NCBI GenBank assembly: GCA_002914845.1
Contig: JXTC01000015.1
Location: 868,687-932,686 of the forward strand
From: Trema orientale
Taxonomy: Eukaryota; Streptophyta; Magnoliopsida; Rosales; Cannabaceae
DNA length: 64,000 bases
Direction: 5' to 3'
Below are positions 24,722 to 36,086 of the stretch, piece after piece. Made by a program: the position numbers and the translations under genes. The notes under the pieces were generated by a model. It saw only the letters and a program-made list of their open reading frames with translations. It did not search any database and was not told where the DNA came from. The number at the start of each line of letters is the position of its first letter. Position 1 is the first letter of the stretch.

Positions 24722-24893
24722 GGGCGCGTCTACAGTAGGAGCGCCCCTACATAGGACACTGTCTATTCACTGTTGGATGGGAATCTGTATATAAATAGAT
24801 TCTCCACAGATTCCCGTTATTCTCTACAGATTCTCATCCAATGATAATTAAAGCATGACCCTACGTAGGGACGCCCCTACCGTAGCCATCCCC
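24722..24893 (-). mobile_element. Mutator-like MITE, copy E
   Basis: 172 bp in reverse orientation with the same ends as copy D. Perfect 9-bp target duplication TATATTTGA at 24713-24721 and 24894-24902. Confidence 0.92.
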
Positions 24894-24902
24894 TATATTT
24901 GA

Positions 24903-25707
24903 ATGTTATGTAATTTAAATTCTGAAGTTTAGATTCTGCAAAATAATACCCTAAGATTATGAATTTCTGAAAATTAATACACTGTGTTGATTTTTAATTG
25001 ATAAAATATAATAATATCCTCAAAATTAAGATGAATAATATGAATTAATCTATTTTTAATGGAGGATATTATTGTTTTTTTGTTCTTAAAATTGGTTAAA
25101 AAATCTATCCAGATATTAATTTTCAACAATTTTTAATTTCAAGATATTATTTGGAAGAATCCAAATTTCGATATTAATTTTCAACAATTTTTAATTTCAA
25201 GATATTATTTGAAAGAGTCCAAATTTCAGAATTTTATTTACAGAATATCCAAACTTTAGAATATTTTTTTACAATGATCCTTTTTGGAAATAAAGGTCCA
25301 ATAAAGGCTAAAAAGAAGAAAAAATGTTGAACGACAATGAATACGAAACCAAGGGCACACAAACTCTCGAACACTGTGAAAAGCAGGGCCACATGAGGGT
25401 AGATAAGCTATAACAGGGCCCCACTTCACTTGCTGAGGTTTTTCTACTTTTCTTGTCTTCACTCCAACTCACTTCACGTGACCCCTTCTTTAGTCCCCCA
25501 AGTCCATCCCTAACCACGAGGTCCTTTATCTCACTCACTCTTCTCTGCGCAACTCCAGGAGGCTTAGTTAGGCACAAAATCTCAACTCAAGGTTCGAGAC
25601 CAGATTTGCCCAGATGGGTTTACTCTTAGATCTCCATCTCTCTACTTCTTCTACGATTTCATAGAGTTATACAACCCAAAAAACGCATTGTCGTTTTTTT
25701 TACATCA
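24903..25707. other. upstream region of the receptor kinase gene
   Basis: The first part holds a ~60-base imperfect direct repeat (AATTTTCAACAATTTTTAAT, at about 25115-25210). From about 25380 the sequence becomes C- and T-rich, as in a leader or promoter. No separate gene seen. Confidence 0.45.
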
Positions 25708-27648
25708 ATGTCTCACGTTGCCATTGTTGCCCTTGTCCTGCTTCTACTCTGTTCTTCTCTGTCTCCACTTTCCACAGCTCAAAATGCTTGTTCTTCGAAG
25801 CCGGAGGCCTTGAGATCTTCCTCTCCTTGCCCTCCGTTCAGTTCAGCTCCTCCATTCCCGTTCTCTTCATCACCAGGTTGTGGTCACCCTTTTTTCCAGG
25901 TCAAGTGTTCGACCCCTCACTCTCTCATCTCCATTAACGACCTCTCTTTCTCGGTCCTCCGGTACGAACCCAACTCCTCTTCTCTCCTTCTCTCTCCCCA
26001 CCCTTCCTCCATTAACGTAACTCAAGAATCTGGTCAAGAGAACTGCTCTTCTTCTCTTCACTTTCTCTCGATCCCACACCGATCCATAAACCTCTCAGGG
26101 TCGCCGTTTCGGGTCTCGGACGCTTCTTGTTCCCGGCTCTCTTTTCTCCGACCTTGCCCCGCTCCGGTTCTCCCGAACTGTAGCCATTGTCCTTGGGAAT
26201 GTAAGCTCATCAAAAACCCGGCTCGGCTGATTCAAGACTGTGGATCGGTTCACCATCGAATCTCCGAACAGGGCTGCCATGGTGATGTTTTGGATTATCT
26301 TGATAGTTTCTTGAAATGGGGGATAGAGCTCGAGTGGGACGAAGCTCAAGATGCTTTCTTCTCGAGTTGCAGAGCTTGCCGTGCCAAAGATGGAGTCTGC
26401 GGATTCAATGCTTCGGACCCGAATAAGCAGTTCGTCTGTTTTCGATCTCGAGCTCGGTTCTCACCGCCGTGGATTAGCGAAGACAACCCGAACCGAATCG
26501 CCATTTTGAGCTCTGTTTTCGCTCTGACTTGTATTCTGCTCTTCACTCTGATTGGTTTAGCCATTTTCCGGTCCAAGCGGTTCAAATCGTCGGAAACAGG
26601 GGAGGACCCGACTACTCTGTTCCTCCATCGCCACCGCTCAGCTAGTCTTCTCCCCCCAGTTTACACCTACGAAGAGCTCGAAGCCTCGACGAACCGGTTC
26701 GACCCGAAACGGAAAATCGGGGACGGCGGGTTCGGGTCGGTCTATCTGGGTCAGCTCTACGACACCCGGATCGTCGCCGTGAAATATCTCCACAAGCACA
26801 ACCAGGCCGCCTCAGCCGGCCGGGCCTTCTCGACCAAGTCCTTCTGTAACGAGATACTGATCCTTTCCTCCATTGATCACCCGAATCTGGTCAAGCTCCA
26901 TGGATACTGCTCCGACCCGAGAGGACTTCTGCTGATTTACGATTATGTCCCTAATGGGACTCTCGCTGACCACCTCCACGGCCCGAAGAGCTTGTACCGA
27001 AAAGGGTCTTTAACATGGCAGGTGAGGATCGACATAGCTTTACAAACGGCCATGGCTATGGAGTATCTACACTTCTCAGTGGTACCCCCAGTTGTTCACA
27101 GAGACATTACGTCATCAAATATATTTGTGGAGAAAGATATGAGAATCAAGGTCGGAGATTTCGGGCTCTCGAGGCTTCTGGTACTCCCGGAAAACTCATC
27201 CTCGTCATCCGGGTTTGTCTGGACCGGGCCACAGGGGACTCCGGGTTATTTGGACCCGGATTATCACCGGTCGTTCCGGTTGACGGAGAAGAGTGACGTG
27301 TACAGCTTCGGCGTCGTCTTACTGGAGCTGATAACGGGGATGAAAGCGGTGGATCAGAGCAGGGACAAGAGGGAAGTGGCTCTGGCCGATTTGGTGGTAT
27401 CTAAGATCCATATGGGTCAGCTCCGTCAAGTTGTTGACCCGGTTCTGGCGGTCGACGGTGATGCCGTCGACGGCGTCGAGGCGGTGGCTGAGCTTGCGTT
27501 CCGGTGCGTGGCGGCGGATAAGGACGACCGTCCGGATTCGAAGGAGGTGGTGGAGGAGCTGAGGCAGATCAGGAGCCGTACACGTGTGGGCCTCCGAGGG
27601 TCGAACTCGAATGTTGCTGGGGGTAGTGGTGACGTGGCAAAGGCTTGA
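25708..27648 (+). CDS. LRK10L-type receptor-like kinase (WAK-associated ectodomain)
   Basis: Predicted plasma-membrane Ser/Thr receptor kinase of the LEAF RUST 10 kinase-like 1 group; its ligand is unknown. Intronless, 646 residues. Signal peptide at about 1-24 (LLLLCSSLSP, cut near STAQ). Cys-rich GUB_WAK-type ectodomain at about 25-260 with N-glycosylation sites and the CGFN motif. One membrane span at 264-287. Kinase domain about 330-620: glycine loop GDGGFGSVY (338-346), VAVKY with Lys359, HRD at 464-466, DFG at 484-486 and GTPGYLDPDY in the activation segment. The catalytic loop reads HRDITSSN, with Thr where Ser/Thr kinases usually have Lys. From memory Arabidopsis At1g25390 is very similar in length and in this loop. 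It is GC-richer than its surroundings and unbroken. It sits between the DUF569 and TTC38-like genes. Confidence 0.92.
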   Translation: MSHVAIVALVLLLLCSSLSPLSTAQNACSSKPEALRSSSPCPPFSSAPPFPFSSSPGCGHPFFQVKCSTPHSLISINDLSFSVLRYEPNSSSLLLSPHPSSINVTQESGQENCSSSLHFLSIPHRSINLSGSPFRVSDASCSRLSFLRPCPAPVLPNCSHCPWECKLIKNPARLIQDCGSVHHRISEQGCHGDVLDYLDSFLKWGIELEWDEAQDAFFSSCRACRAKDGVCGFNASDPNKQFVCFRSRARFSPPWISEDNPNRIAILSSVFALTCILLFTLIGLAIFRSKRFKSSETGEDPTTLFLHRHRSASLLPPVYTYEELEASTNRFDPKRKIGDGGFGSVYLGQLYDTRIVAVKYLHKHNQAASAGRAFSTKSFCNEILILSSIDHPNLVKLHGYCSDPRGLLLIYDYVPNGTLADHLHGPKSLYRKGSLTWQVRIDIALQTAMAMEYLHFSVVPPVVHRDITSSNIFVEKDMRIKVGDFGLSRLLVLPENSSSSSGFVWTGPQGTPGYLDPDYHRSFRLTEKSDVYSFGVVLLELITGMKAVDQSRDKREVALADLVVSKIHMGQLRQVVDPVLAVDGDAVDGVEAVAELAFRCVAADKDDRPDSKEVVEELRQIRSRTRVGLRGSNSNVAGGSGDVAKA

Positions 27649-28816
27649 TTTGATTTTGATTGGTTGGTGGGGGTGGGGTCAACGTGCACGTGTGTGGGGT
27701 TTGACTGATGACTGGACCACTGTGTCACTGTGTCAGGGAGGTGTTTTTGGACGGATACGTATTAGTACAGATGTGTTAATATAATCTCTTGACAACTTTC
27801 CAATAGTAGTGATTTTTCTTTGTTAGGTTAGGTGTCGTTTTTTTATCCAAAAAAAAAAGAAAAGGTTAGGTGTCGTTTTGGGCTTTTTTACCTTTTACCA
27901 TGCCTTTCAAAATTCGAACAATATAGATATTTATTGAGGAAACTCGAATAGAAATCCCTCCAAAACAAATTGATTGAAACTGACCTGTGTTGGTTAGAAA
28001 TCTCTTGCATGTTACGGATTCCTATCTCATGTCAAACTGATTAATGGATTAAGTCCTTTTCAGTTCCAACGATGACCTGAAATTTTTTGTTATTATTATT
28101 TATTTATTTATTTTAATGACAAAGGGATAGGGAGGGAGGGAGGGAGGGAGATAACAAATAATAATTCTCATTTTCTATTAAGAAAAGTGTTCAAACTGAT
28201 CGGTTGCTAATCCTCAATTACCTTCTTTTAATTTTTTTTCTAATATGAAGGAATTGAATTGCTCATAGCTTGAACGATCCACGTGAAACCCGAGTGAAAC
28301 CATCAAACGTGTCAAGTTACTAGAATGAGACTTAACTCTCAAAAAGGTGTTAATCACATCTTTTCATTATTGATATTGGGTTGTTGAACCGACTAGAGAC
28401 CAATTCTCCCACAATTTGCTTGATCCACTAAGTCGTCTGAATTTGCGGTTCAAAAAGCAAAAGTAAAGCTTGTTTCTTGCTTCGAGTTAACTGTGATGTT
28501 TCCCTATTTACTTTACTTTTTCGCCTTTTAGCATTTGTCAACGTAAATGAATAATGGGGTATCACTTTTTACACTGACAAATTGGAAATAATAATAACGA
28601 CAAATTGGAATAATAATAATAATAATAGTAATGATGTTGTTTCAATTGACATGTCATACATGCATGTGCATCAAATGGGAATCACTTTAGTTTGAACTAG
28701 TGAAGATTTTATTAGGAGTATAAAAAAAAACTGGAGGATATGAACTGTCCATTATTTGTTATATACATTACAGGAGTGATTATCCGAAGATGGGAATTTG
28801 GCTATGATCTTACCAG
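27649..28816. other. intergenic between converging kinase and TTC38-like genes
   Basis: Contains both 3' UTRs, a short duplication GGTTAGGTGTCGTTTT (about 27830 and 27865), a (GGGA)n tract at 28131-28150 and AAT-rich repeats at 28605-28630. No further gene seen. Confidence 0.5.
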
Positions 28817-31800
28817 CTATTCGAAATAGGCAGACTCCAAAACCTTTGCCTTGTCACCTACAATTGTAGCTTCTTTACTACCAACAATGGAGTAAGCTCT
28901 TTCCTGAACAAAACAATAGTGAAAATACATACTTAATGTGCGATATTCACAGTGAAAAGTCCAACAAAAGGTCCCAGAAGAATCTGAAAACTAAACACTA
29001 ACTAATTGCTCATATAATATGCTGAGAGGTTTACCAGCAGCCGCCACAAGAAAGGGACTCCTTCCCTCTTTTTGATTCTTGTTCCAAGTACTTCGATCAC
29101 TATATCGCAAATGTTAATCAGAAGAAATTGCGATGTGATTCCTAGGTGATTGAAAATTGAATTGGCTTACCTTTCGAAGCTTGTCCGGTATTCAACAACA
29201 TTGAGTACCAGACTTCATTGAACACATCAACTTGCTCATCAGAAGCCCCAATAATCTTGCACAGAACAGTGAAGTTTTAATCTTTGATAGGCCTATATGA
29301 GAAAATGCAGCCTGAACAACGTGAATAGAACTAAACCAAATGCCAATACCTTATAGTCAGCAGCGTCAAAATCAGGCCCCAGAAATTCCAGTGCTTGTTT
29401 GCCATTACCCCTCCCATACTCATACATGGCTTCTGCTAGCTGATATGAAGAAAATACATATTTCTGAGAAAGTAGTTCTGGCTTAAGGGTGATGAGTTTT
29501 AAAATGCCAAGATGGCTAATTATGACCAAGGCATGTTAGCCTTCTCTAAGGCCAATTTAACCCGAACAAATCCTGATTCCTATCTTCTCTCTGCATCTAA
29601 TAGTCTAGTGCAAAAGTCCATGCTTAAGGTATTAACAAAAAACGGTTTCAGAAAGGTCTTAATTTGCTTATAGAGATTAATACTGTAATCCCTGCATGAA
29701 GAGGACCTGGAAGCAGTGTAATGTGACTGAAACACTGATATAAAAGAAGCTCTGAAGAGGTAATATGGAAGTGCAACAAATTTCCAAAATAGTAAATAAT
29801 AAAGAAAAAAGAGGTCAGAAAAAGTGGAAAAGGAAGTTTTATCAAACTAACCGATAGTCCTCTCTGCATCAATTGTTTCTTCTTGTCGCTCATCTTAAAA
29901 ACTCTTCACACAAATAGAATTTCATTTAACAAATGCACAATTAAGTTAAGAGAAAGTAGATGAGGATGCTTCTTACGTTGATCTTAAGCCTTTGAGTAAA
30001 TCCTCAGCTTTAGAAAGCTCATTAGCATTAGCCAATGCCCATAAAATCAACACATCAAAGTGCCACTCCATAAACCAGTTGCCCTGACCATCGTGCCGTG
30101 TATACAGATAGAGTGAAAAGAATAAAATAAAATAAAGTGAAATTAAAACAAAAGTAACTAACATCACATAAACTACTAAAAAATCAATAAGAATCGTGTT
30201 CTGCAACTCACTTTATCTGTCAGGCAACTCACTAAAATCTTTAGACGGTCCTTAAAGACATCAAGTTCACCACGAACGTGCATTCGCAATATTAAACCCA
30301 CGGCATTCAAGTAAACCTAATTGGACAATAGATTAAAATTAAGATACAAAGAGCTACTCATTTTTATATCAGAAAAGAAAACACAATTTAATAAAAGAAA
30401 ACACAACTCAGTTGTGACAACGATACTTGAGATAATATACCTCTGGAACTGATGCATCAGCTCTTTCCAACTCCTTCCAGATACGTTGATCATAGACCTC
30501 TAAAACTCTTTGTATTGGTGAATGACCTTCCAAGTAACAAATTGCTACATGCCACCAGTTGTGCGTGATCCTGAGATCGTAAAATTAGCCTCCTGTACAT
30601 AGTAACAGTTCTAATCTCACAAAGATATCTCATTTAAATCATTTAGTGCACATACATAAATGATGACAAAGAACCCCATGAAGACGAGCAAGCTTCCATG
30701 AATTGTACTGCATCTTTAAAACGACACTGGTACTGAAGAACATGGCAGAACTGCAAAAGAATCTAAACATTAGAAAACCAATCCTTGTCAAGACCTAGGG
30801 AAATAATATATTGTCGTTGGTCCACATCCAGAAATTGGAACCAAGTGCTATATATGAATGTCTTTTTAATCTTGTTTGATGTAATAATTACAGTATCTTA
30901 AAATAATATAGCAAAGCATAAAATTCATTAAGATCTAAACATAATCAGGAGATACAAATGTAAAACCACAATAGATTAATATAACTCACATTATGTTGTG
31001 CCCAACAGTCTTGTTTGTTAATCTCTAATGCCTTTCTCGCAGCTTTTTCAGCATCTGCCATTCGGCCTAGCTCCAACAAAGGAAAAGCAAGCATACCATA
31101 TACGTAACTTTCTTGTTCATTTTGAGGGAGGACCTGTTAACATAACGTTTTGAATGCTTAATGTTATGCAATGAGGTGCTAATAGAATACTAAATAGAAG
31201 AATTCTCTCCTAAATTGTTCCACCAAAAAAATAAATAAATAAATACAAACCCTCGAAAAGTTCAGCTTTTACGCAAAAAGAAATAAGTTCACGTGTTCTC
31301 TGAGTAGAAATGAACCTGCTGAACAAGACTCAGGGATAAATCAGGTCGTCCCATGTAGAAGCAGAGCACTTGGGCTCTTTTTAGAGAGAGCAAATCTTTT
31401 GGAAAATCTTTCAAGAGCTGCAAAGTACATAGACATAAGATGAACAAAGCTTGGATAAATAAAAGGAGTGAACCCACAGCAAAGACAGATAGAAGCTCAC
31501 ATGAATAACTTCATACAAAATTACAAACATCTTTCAACTACTAGTGGGAAAAACGAAATTCAGAATGTCTAGACAACATTTTCATCCAGAACCTACTATA
31601 GCGACAATTTCCTCAGAGTATATGGATTACCACAATTCTTGATCCCCCAGAACATATAGTCGGCAATGATGACGCCGAATCTCTAGAATCTTGAATTAAG
31701 AATGAAAGACACATTAAATGACACATTCTAGCTAATTCAGAAGATAACCATGTATTACTAAGACAGAATCATCTAATTCACCAGAGAGGCTTCTGGGCAG

Positions 31801-32575
31801 TGTGATAGAAGAATTAAGCAGTGAATTCTAGATAATGGATATAAGCACATGTAAATAGTTTTATGGATTTTACATGATTTGCCAATTAAAGAAAACAAGT
31901 TTACATGAACAATTGGCATTAGAAAGTTACTAAAGTAAAGCTAAGATATAAACGCAATATATGACATAAAAGTTAAAACTAAATACTTCAATAACAAATA
32001 CGCAAAATGATGGCTTACTTTGAAATGCGACTCGAGAGCAACATCATCGTCCCTGTTCTCACAAATCAAACTCTTGACAGCATCGAAAACTGCTTTCTCG
32101 TACGATGTAGCTTGTTCCTGTGCATAAGCAAATTTGCCCACTACCCCAAATAAGCCCTTTTTTCCCCCCAAAAAAAAAAAAAAGGAAATTGAAATGAACT
32201 TACGAGTCGAGATACGGCGGCATGGAGATGCGAGGGAGCTCGAGAAGGGTCAGAGGAGCTAAGGAAATGGGCAACTAAAATGTTGGCCAAAACGCAGTCT
32301 TTGTCACGTACGGTCGCTTTCAAAATCACAGACCTCTCTCTCCCATAAGTCAACACCTTCGAAATTCCGGTCCCAAAATCCAAAAACCCCATTCGTATTT
32401 ATGGATAGCAAAAGTTATAAAGAGCAAAAACGACACCCGAAAAAAAAAAAAAAAAAAAGGGAAGGAAGGGGACAAGACAAACCTCGTGATAGTAGTCGTT
32501 TATGGCGGAGATGCAAGCTTCTGAAGAGGTCCTCACTTGGTACCCCCATTGATCTCTTTTGACTCCTCCCTCCAT
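28817..32575 (-). CDS. TTC38-like tetratricopeptide repeat protein
   Basis: Conserved TPR protein of unknown biochemical role, probably a soluble scaffold. Fourteen coding exons, all with GT-AG introns and a continuous frame: 32575-32483, 32356-32204, 32117-32019, 31417-31316, 31133-30990, 30750-30656, 30570-30441, 30316-30212, 30083-29977, 29903-29852, 29439-29350, 29255-29171, 29099-29035 and 28903-28817. The total is 468 residues, the same size as animal TTC38 (~469). Landmarks in order: MEGGVKRDQWGYQV at the start, RERSVILKATVRDKDCVLAN, TPR-like helices RMADAEKAARKALEINKQDC, the family signature ITHNWWHVAICYLEG, GNWFMEWHFDVLILWALA and the C-terminal REGVPFLWRLLERAYS. From memory it corresponds to Arabidopsis At1g27110/At1g27150. 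The acceptor of the 29903 exon was chosen to keep the frame and the family motif KMSDKKKQLMQR. Confidence 0.9.
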
Positions 32576-32639
32576 TCTTCTCTGTCTTAAAAACTTCTTT
32601 CGGTTAGCCAAAACTCTCGATTATAAATGTTGCAAGGAA

Positions 32640-33190
32640 AAAAAAAAAGTTTTATTTATTTATTTAATGATGGTTTGAGATTTTGGGTGTGACGGAATGA
32701 ACAAAGTAAATTTCTTTGTCGTAGAGTCGCAACAAATAAAAGAAAACGAGTAAAATAATGACTAATGATAGAACTGGAAGTATTATTGGCAACGCTATTG
32801 TCGGATGAGAATGATGAGATGGAGGCCAATGCAGTCGTGTTCCCCATCTGGATTGGGTCGAAACGACGGCGTATTAGTGCAGTCCATGATCCATCTCCAT
32901 CTGGTAGTGTTTGGCTCATGCGTTGAGGGCAGAGACATTCCGGATAAAGATGCTCTCTGTTTCCCACCTTCTCACTTACCCCTACAACTACCTCAAACGA
33001 CACTGACTTACTTCAAGTTTTTGTTTTCTTTTCCTTTTATTTTTTAAGAAAATAATAATAATTTACTTTGGGGAGAGTCAGAATTTGGACTCGGACAAAC
33101 CTTTCACGTTCCAGAAAATGCAGTTACTACTTACTACCAAGCTAAGTGAAAATATATTCCGAGCAAAAAAAGCCAAGTGAAAATATATAT
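32640..33190. other. upstream of the TTC38-like gene
   Basis: Promoter-side sequence, moderately GC-rich around 32800-33000. The frames found there on both strands overlap one another and match no family. Nothing else can be supported. Confidence 0.45.
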
Positions 33191-33192
33191 AG

Positions 33193-33708
33193 GATTTTTG
33201 GCATGAGTAGTTCTTATATTATTTACAGTTTGACAAAATAGTTCTTAAGTTATTTTTTTGATAATTAAGTCTTTAAGTTTTAAAATTTTTGACAATTAAG
33301 TCCTTTTTGTTTATTAATGTTAACATTTTCATAAAATTGAACATATTTAAGCGAAAAAAATTATTATTTCACTAATACTAATTAGTTTAGAAGGGATATA
33401 GAATGAAATTTTAAGAGAAATTTTAAATTTTTAGATTATTTTTATTTTTTATTTTTTATATTATGTTGTTAATTGTACTTAATTTTTAGTTATTTTCTTT
33501 CCAATTTCAACTAATGTCAATTTAATATTGATTTTGACTTTTAAAAACATTGTATATGACATAAAAATGCTCAATTCTATCCAACATTTTAACACTTACT
33601 TACGAAAAGGAGTTAATCGCTAAAATTTTGGGACTTAATTACCAAAGAAAATAACTCAGAGACCATTTTGCCAATCGCGAATAATACAAGCCCCAGTCAT
33701 GCTAAAAA
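33193..33708 (+). mobile_element. foldback element family G, copy 1
   Basis: The left end (TTTTTGGCATGAGTAGTTC, then TTTGACAAAATAGTTC) and the right end reversed (TGGCATGACTGGGGC, then TGGCAAAATGGTC) are inverted versions of each other, with repeated TTAAGTCCTTTTT/ACTTAATTACC blocks further in. A second diverged copy in reverse orientation lies at 61204-61730. No coding capacity. Confidence 0.7.
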
Positions 33709-34240
33709 CCTAATATATATATATATATATCACATTATTGTACTATTAATTTAGAATTATTTAATTTAAAAAAATCAGTATAATCACTATTTATTTTTGT
33801 TAAGGCAAACCTCAATTGTAATTTATAAAATTTTGTTAATTAGTCGGTTAATCCGGTTGTCAGATTTTCTGCTCACCTCTACCGAGTATACAAGTTCTCA
33901 ATGCAAACATAATTGCCCTATAAATTTGGCGCAGAAACGTCAGCCAACATTTGGTAATATATATTATAGTAATATAATCATTATTGTGACAGATACAGGA
34001 AGCAAAGTTCAAGTTTATAACTTCTCTACTCCTTATAATAAAATAAAAGAATGAGAAGGAAAATCATATGGCAATGCTAAAATTGAGCGCAGCTCAAATT
34101 TATTTCTCAAATCACAATAACACAACCAGAGCTTCATGGACAACGTGACAACGTCCATATATCAATCGACATTGTCTATATCAGTTGTCCAATACATTAA
34201 TTTAAAAGGAAAGAAGAAAAAAAAAAAAAAAAAAAAGTCG
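33709..34240. other. intergenic and 3' UTR of the first GST gene
   Basis: AT-rich, with a (AT) tract near 33714-33732 and a poly(A) tract at 34217-34236 close to the GST stop. No gene recognised. Confidence 0.45.
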
Positions 34241-36086
34241 TCAGTTTTGGGGCTGAGCTCCTTTAAGTTTAGCAAAAAGAGACCGCGCATACTCAGCGAG
34301 CATCTGCGTATCAGGAATAACACCACTGACAGCTGGGTCTTGACGGAACCTATCCGCCCAATGGGCCAAATTGGGTGTCTTTTCTGGGTCAATCAGTTTG
34401 AGCCCACTAGTTAGCTCTGTGACCTTAATCCAGCCCAACTGACTCCCAAATGCAATGTCAAGGAACCCAATATGGTCTCCACCAAAGAAAGGCTTTCCTT
34501 TGCTCAATGCAACAAAGGCTTCCTCTAAGAGCACCGCAGCTGATAAGGTCTCTTCCACAGCTGCTTTCTTTCCCTCCTCGGTTGGGGCTGTAGCAATGCC
34601 TTTCATGGCTGGGAACCACTGGACTCATTTGAAAGAAATGTGTATTGGGGGATTAAGTTAAGAAAAATAATAATAAATAAACATACATTATAACTAGGGC
34701 TAAAATGTATAAAATATGAGTTTAAATGTCTAGTCAGGGTAGATGAACATGAATGGTCGTTGAAGCTTTAATTAGTATTTGATGACCATGTGGCAATTGG
34801 GAACCATTTGTGGGTCTTTTAATACGTTGGCAAATTGGCAATTGGGTTTAATTGAGCTACATTTTATTATCCAATTTCTATAAAAACAAAATCCTTCATA
34901 GCCTAGGCCCTAGGGCTCTTTGCTATTCATTTTGAAGCAAAAAATTTAAAACAATTAAGAGGACTTGTTCGGCAATATTTAAATTTTTCTTTCCTTGAAA
35001 AAACGATTTAGTGATGAAAGGAACAAAATCTTATTACAAGAGTATGACATACATCTCTAACAAATTCTTATTGGGATCACTGGAATGGCATATCTCCAAT
35101 AAAATCCCTAATGAACCACATGAAAACAGAGACATTACCTTTTGAAAATACTATTTTCAACCAACTTAATCACAGCAACTTTCTTAGCCCAAAAACGATA
35201 AAGGAGTACGAGAAAACAACTAAATGGACGGATCTAGGTTTTTGGGTTAAAATGACATTCTAAAGATAATTTAGGATGTGATATCTTTTGAAATTGTCAT
35301 AAAAATCAGAAAAATACTAAAGTAACACGTTTAAAGCTATAACTAATAGAGGTGGAGTAACATATAGCCCAACACAACACAGTATAAAATGTTAGTTTAA
35401 TATTAGTGATACTTTAGATGGGTTCCAGTTGGATCGGTCTATTATTATAATCAACAGTAACAAATAGATACATTATGTGTTATATGGTGTTGGATACCAA
35501 TGCAACATTGCTAAATAAAAATGTGAGTGGTGTGGATCTGATCTATATATATATATAATGTGAACATGTGATGCTTGATACCGCAAATAGCTCATGAACC
35601 AACGGTCATTAGAGATTATGAAATATTATAACTTTCGTTACTAGGGTCCATAGTAAAAAAAAATAATCATAAAAAAAAATCATTATGCTCAAACTTCCAC
35701 ACACGAAGAGTACCTAGGGAGGAAAAGGATGATGATATGATATTATATTATTTTACCTTGTCATCAACATAAGCGGCCCAGAACCGGTGAATGGCCCGAT
35801 CGTAAGGATCAGAAGGGAGAATGGAGGGCCAAGATGAGTCCCAAACTTCATCGATGTACTGAACGATGATCAAGGACTCGCAGATGGGTTTTCCAGCATG
35901 AATAAGGACCGGGATTTTCTTGTGGACCGGGTTCGATTTGAGAAGCAGCTCGCTTTTGGTTCCGATCGTCTCTTCTAGAAACTCGTACTGGATATGCTTG
36001 AGGTTGAGGGCGACCCGAGCCCTCAATACAAATGGGCTTGGCCATGCTCCTATAAGCTTCACCTCGCTCTCCCTCTCCCCCGCCAT
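34241..36086 (-). CDS. tau-class glutathione S-transferase (GSTU), gene 1
   Basis: Cytosolic enzyme that conjugates glutathione to electrophiles such as herbicides and oxidation products. Two exons, 36086-35757 (110 codons) and 34618-34241 (125 residues plus TGA), with a phase-0 intron of 1138 bp, giving 235 residues. Thioredoxin-like N-terminal domain with the catalytic serine motif WPSPF (Ser17) and glutathione-binding KKIPVL (56-61) and ESL (Glu70, Ser71). The C-terminal helical domain starts after the splice site AYVDDK/WFPAMKG and has [15 protein letters not shown]. One intron after the DDK motif is the standard tau-class gene structure. The closest paralogue is the second GST gene 10 kb away. 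The Arabidopsis positional counterparts would be GSTU13-GSTU16. Confidence 0.93.
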
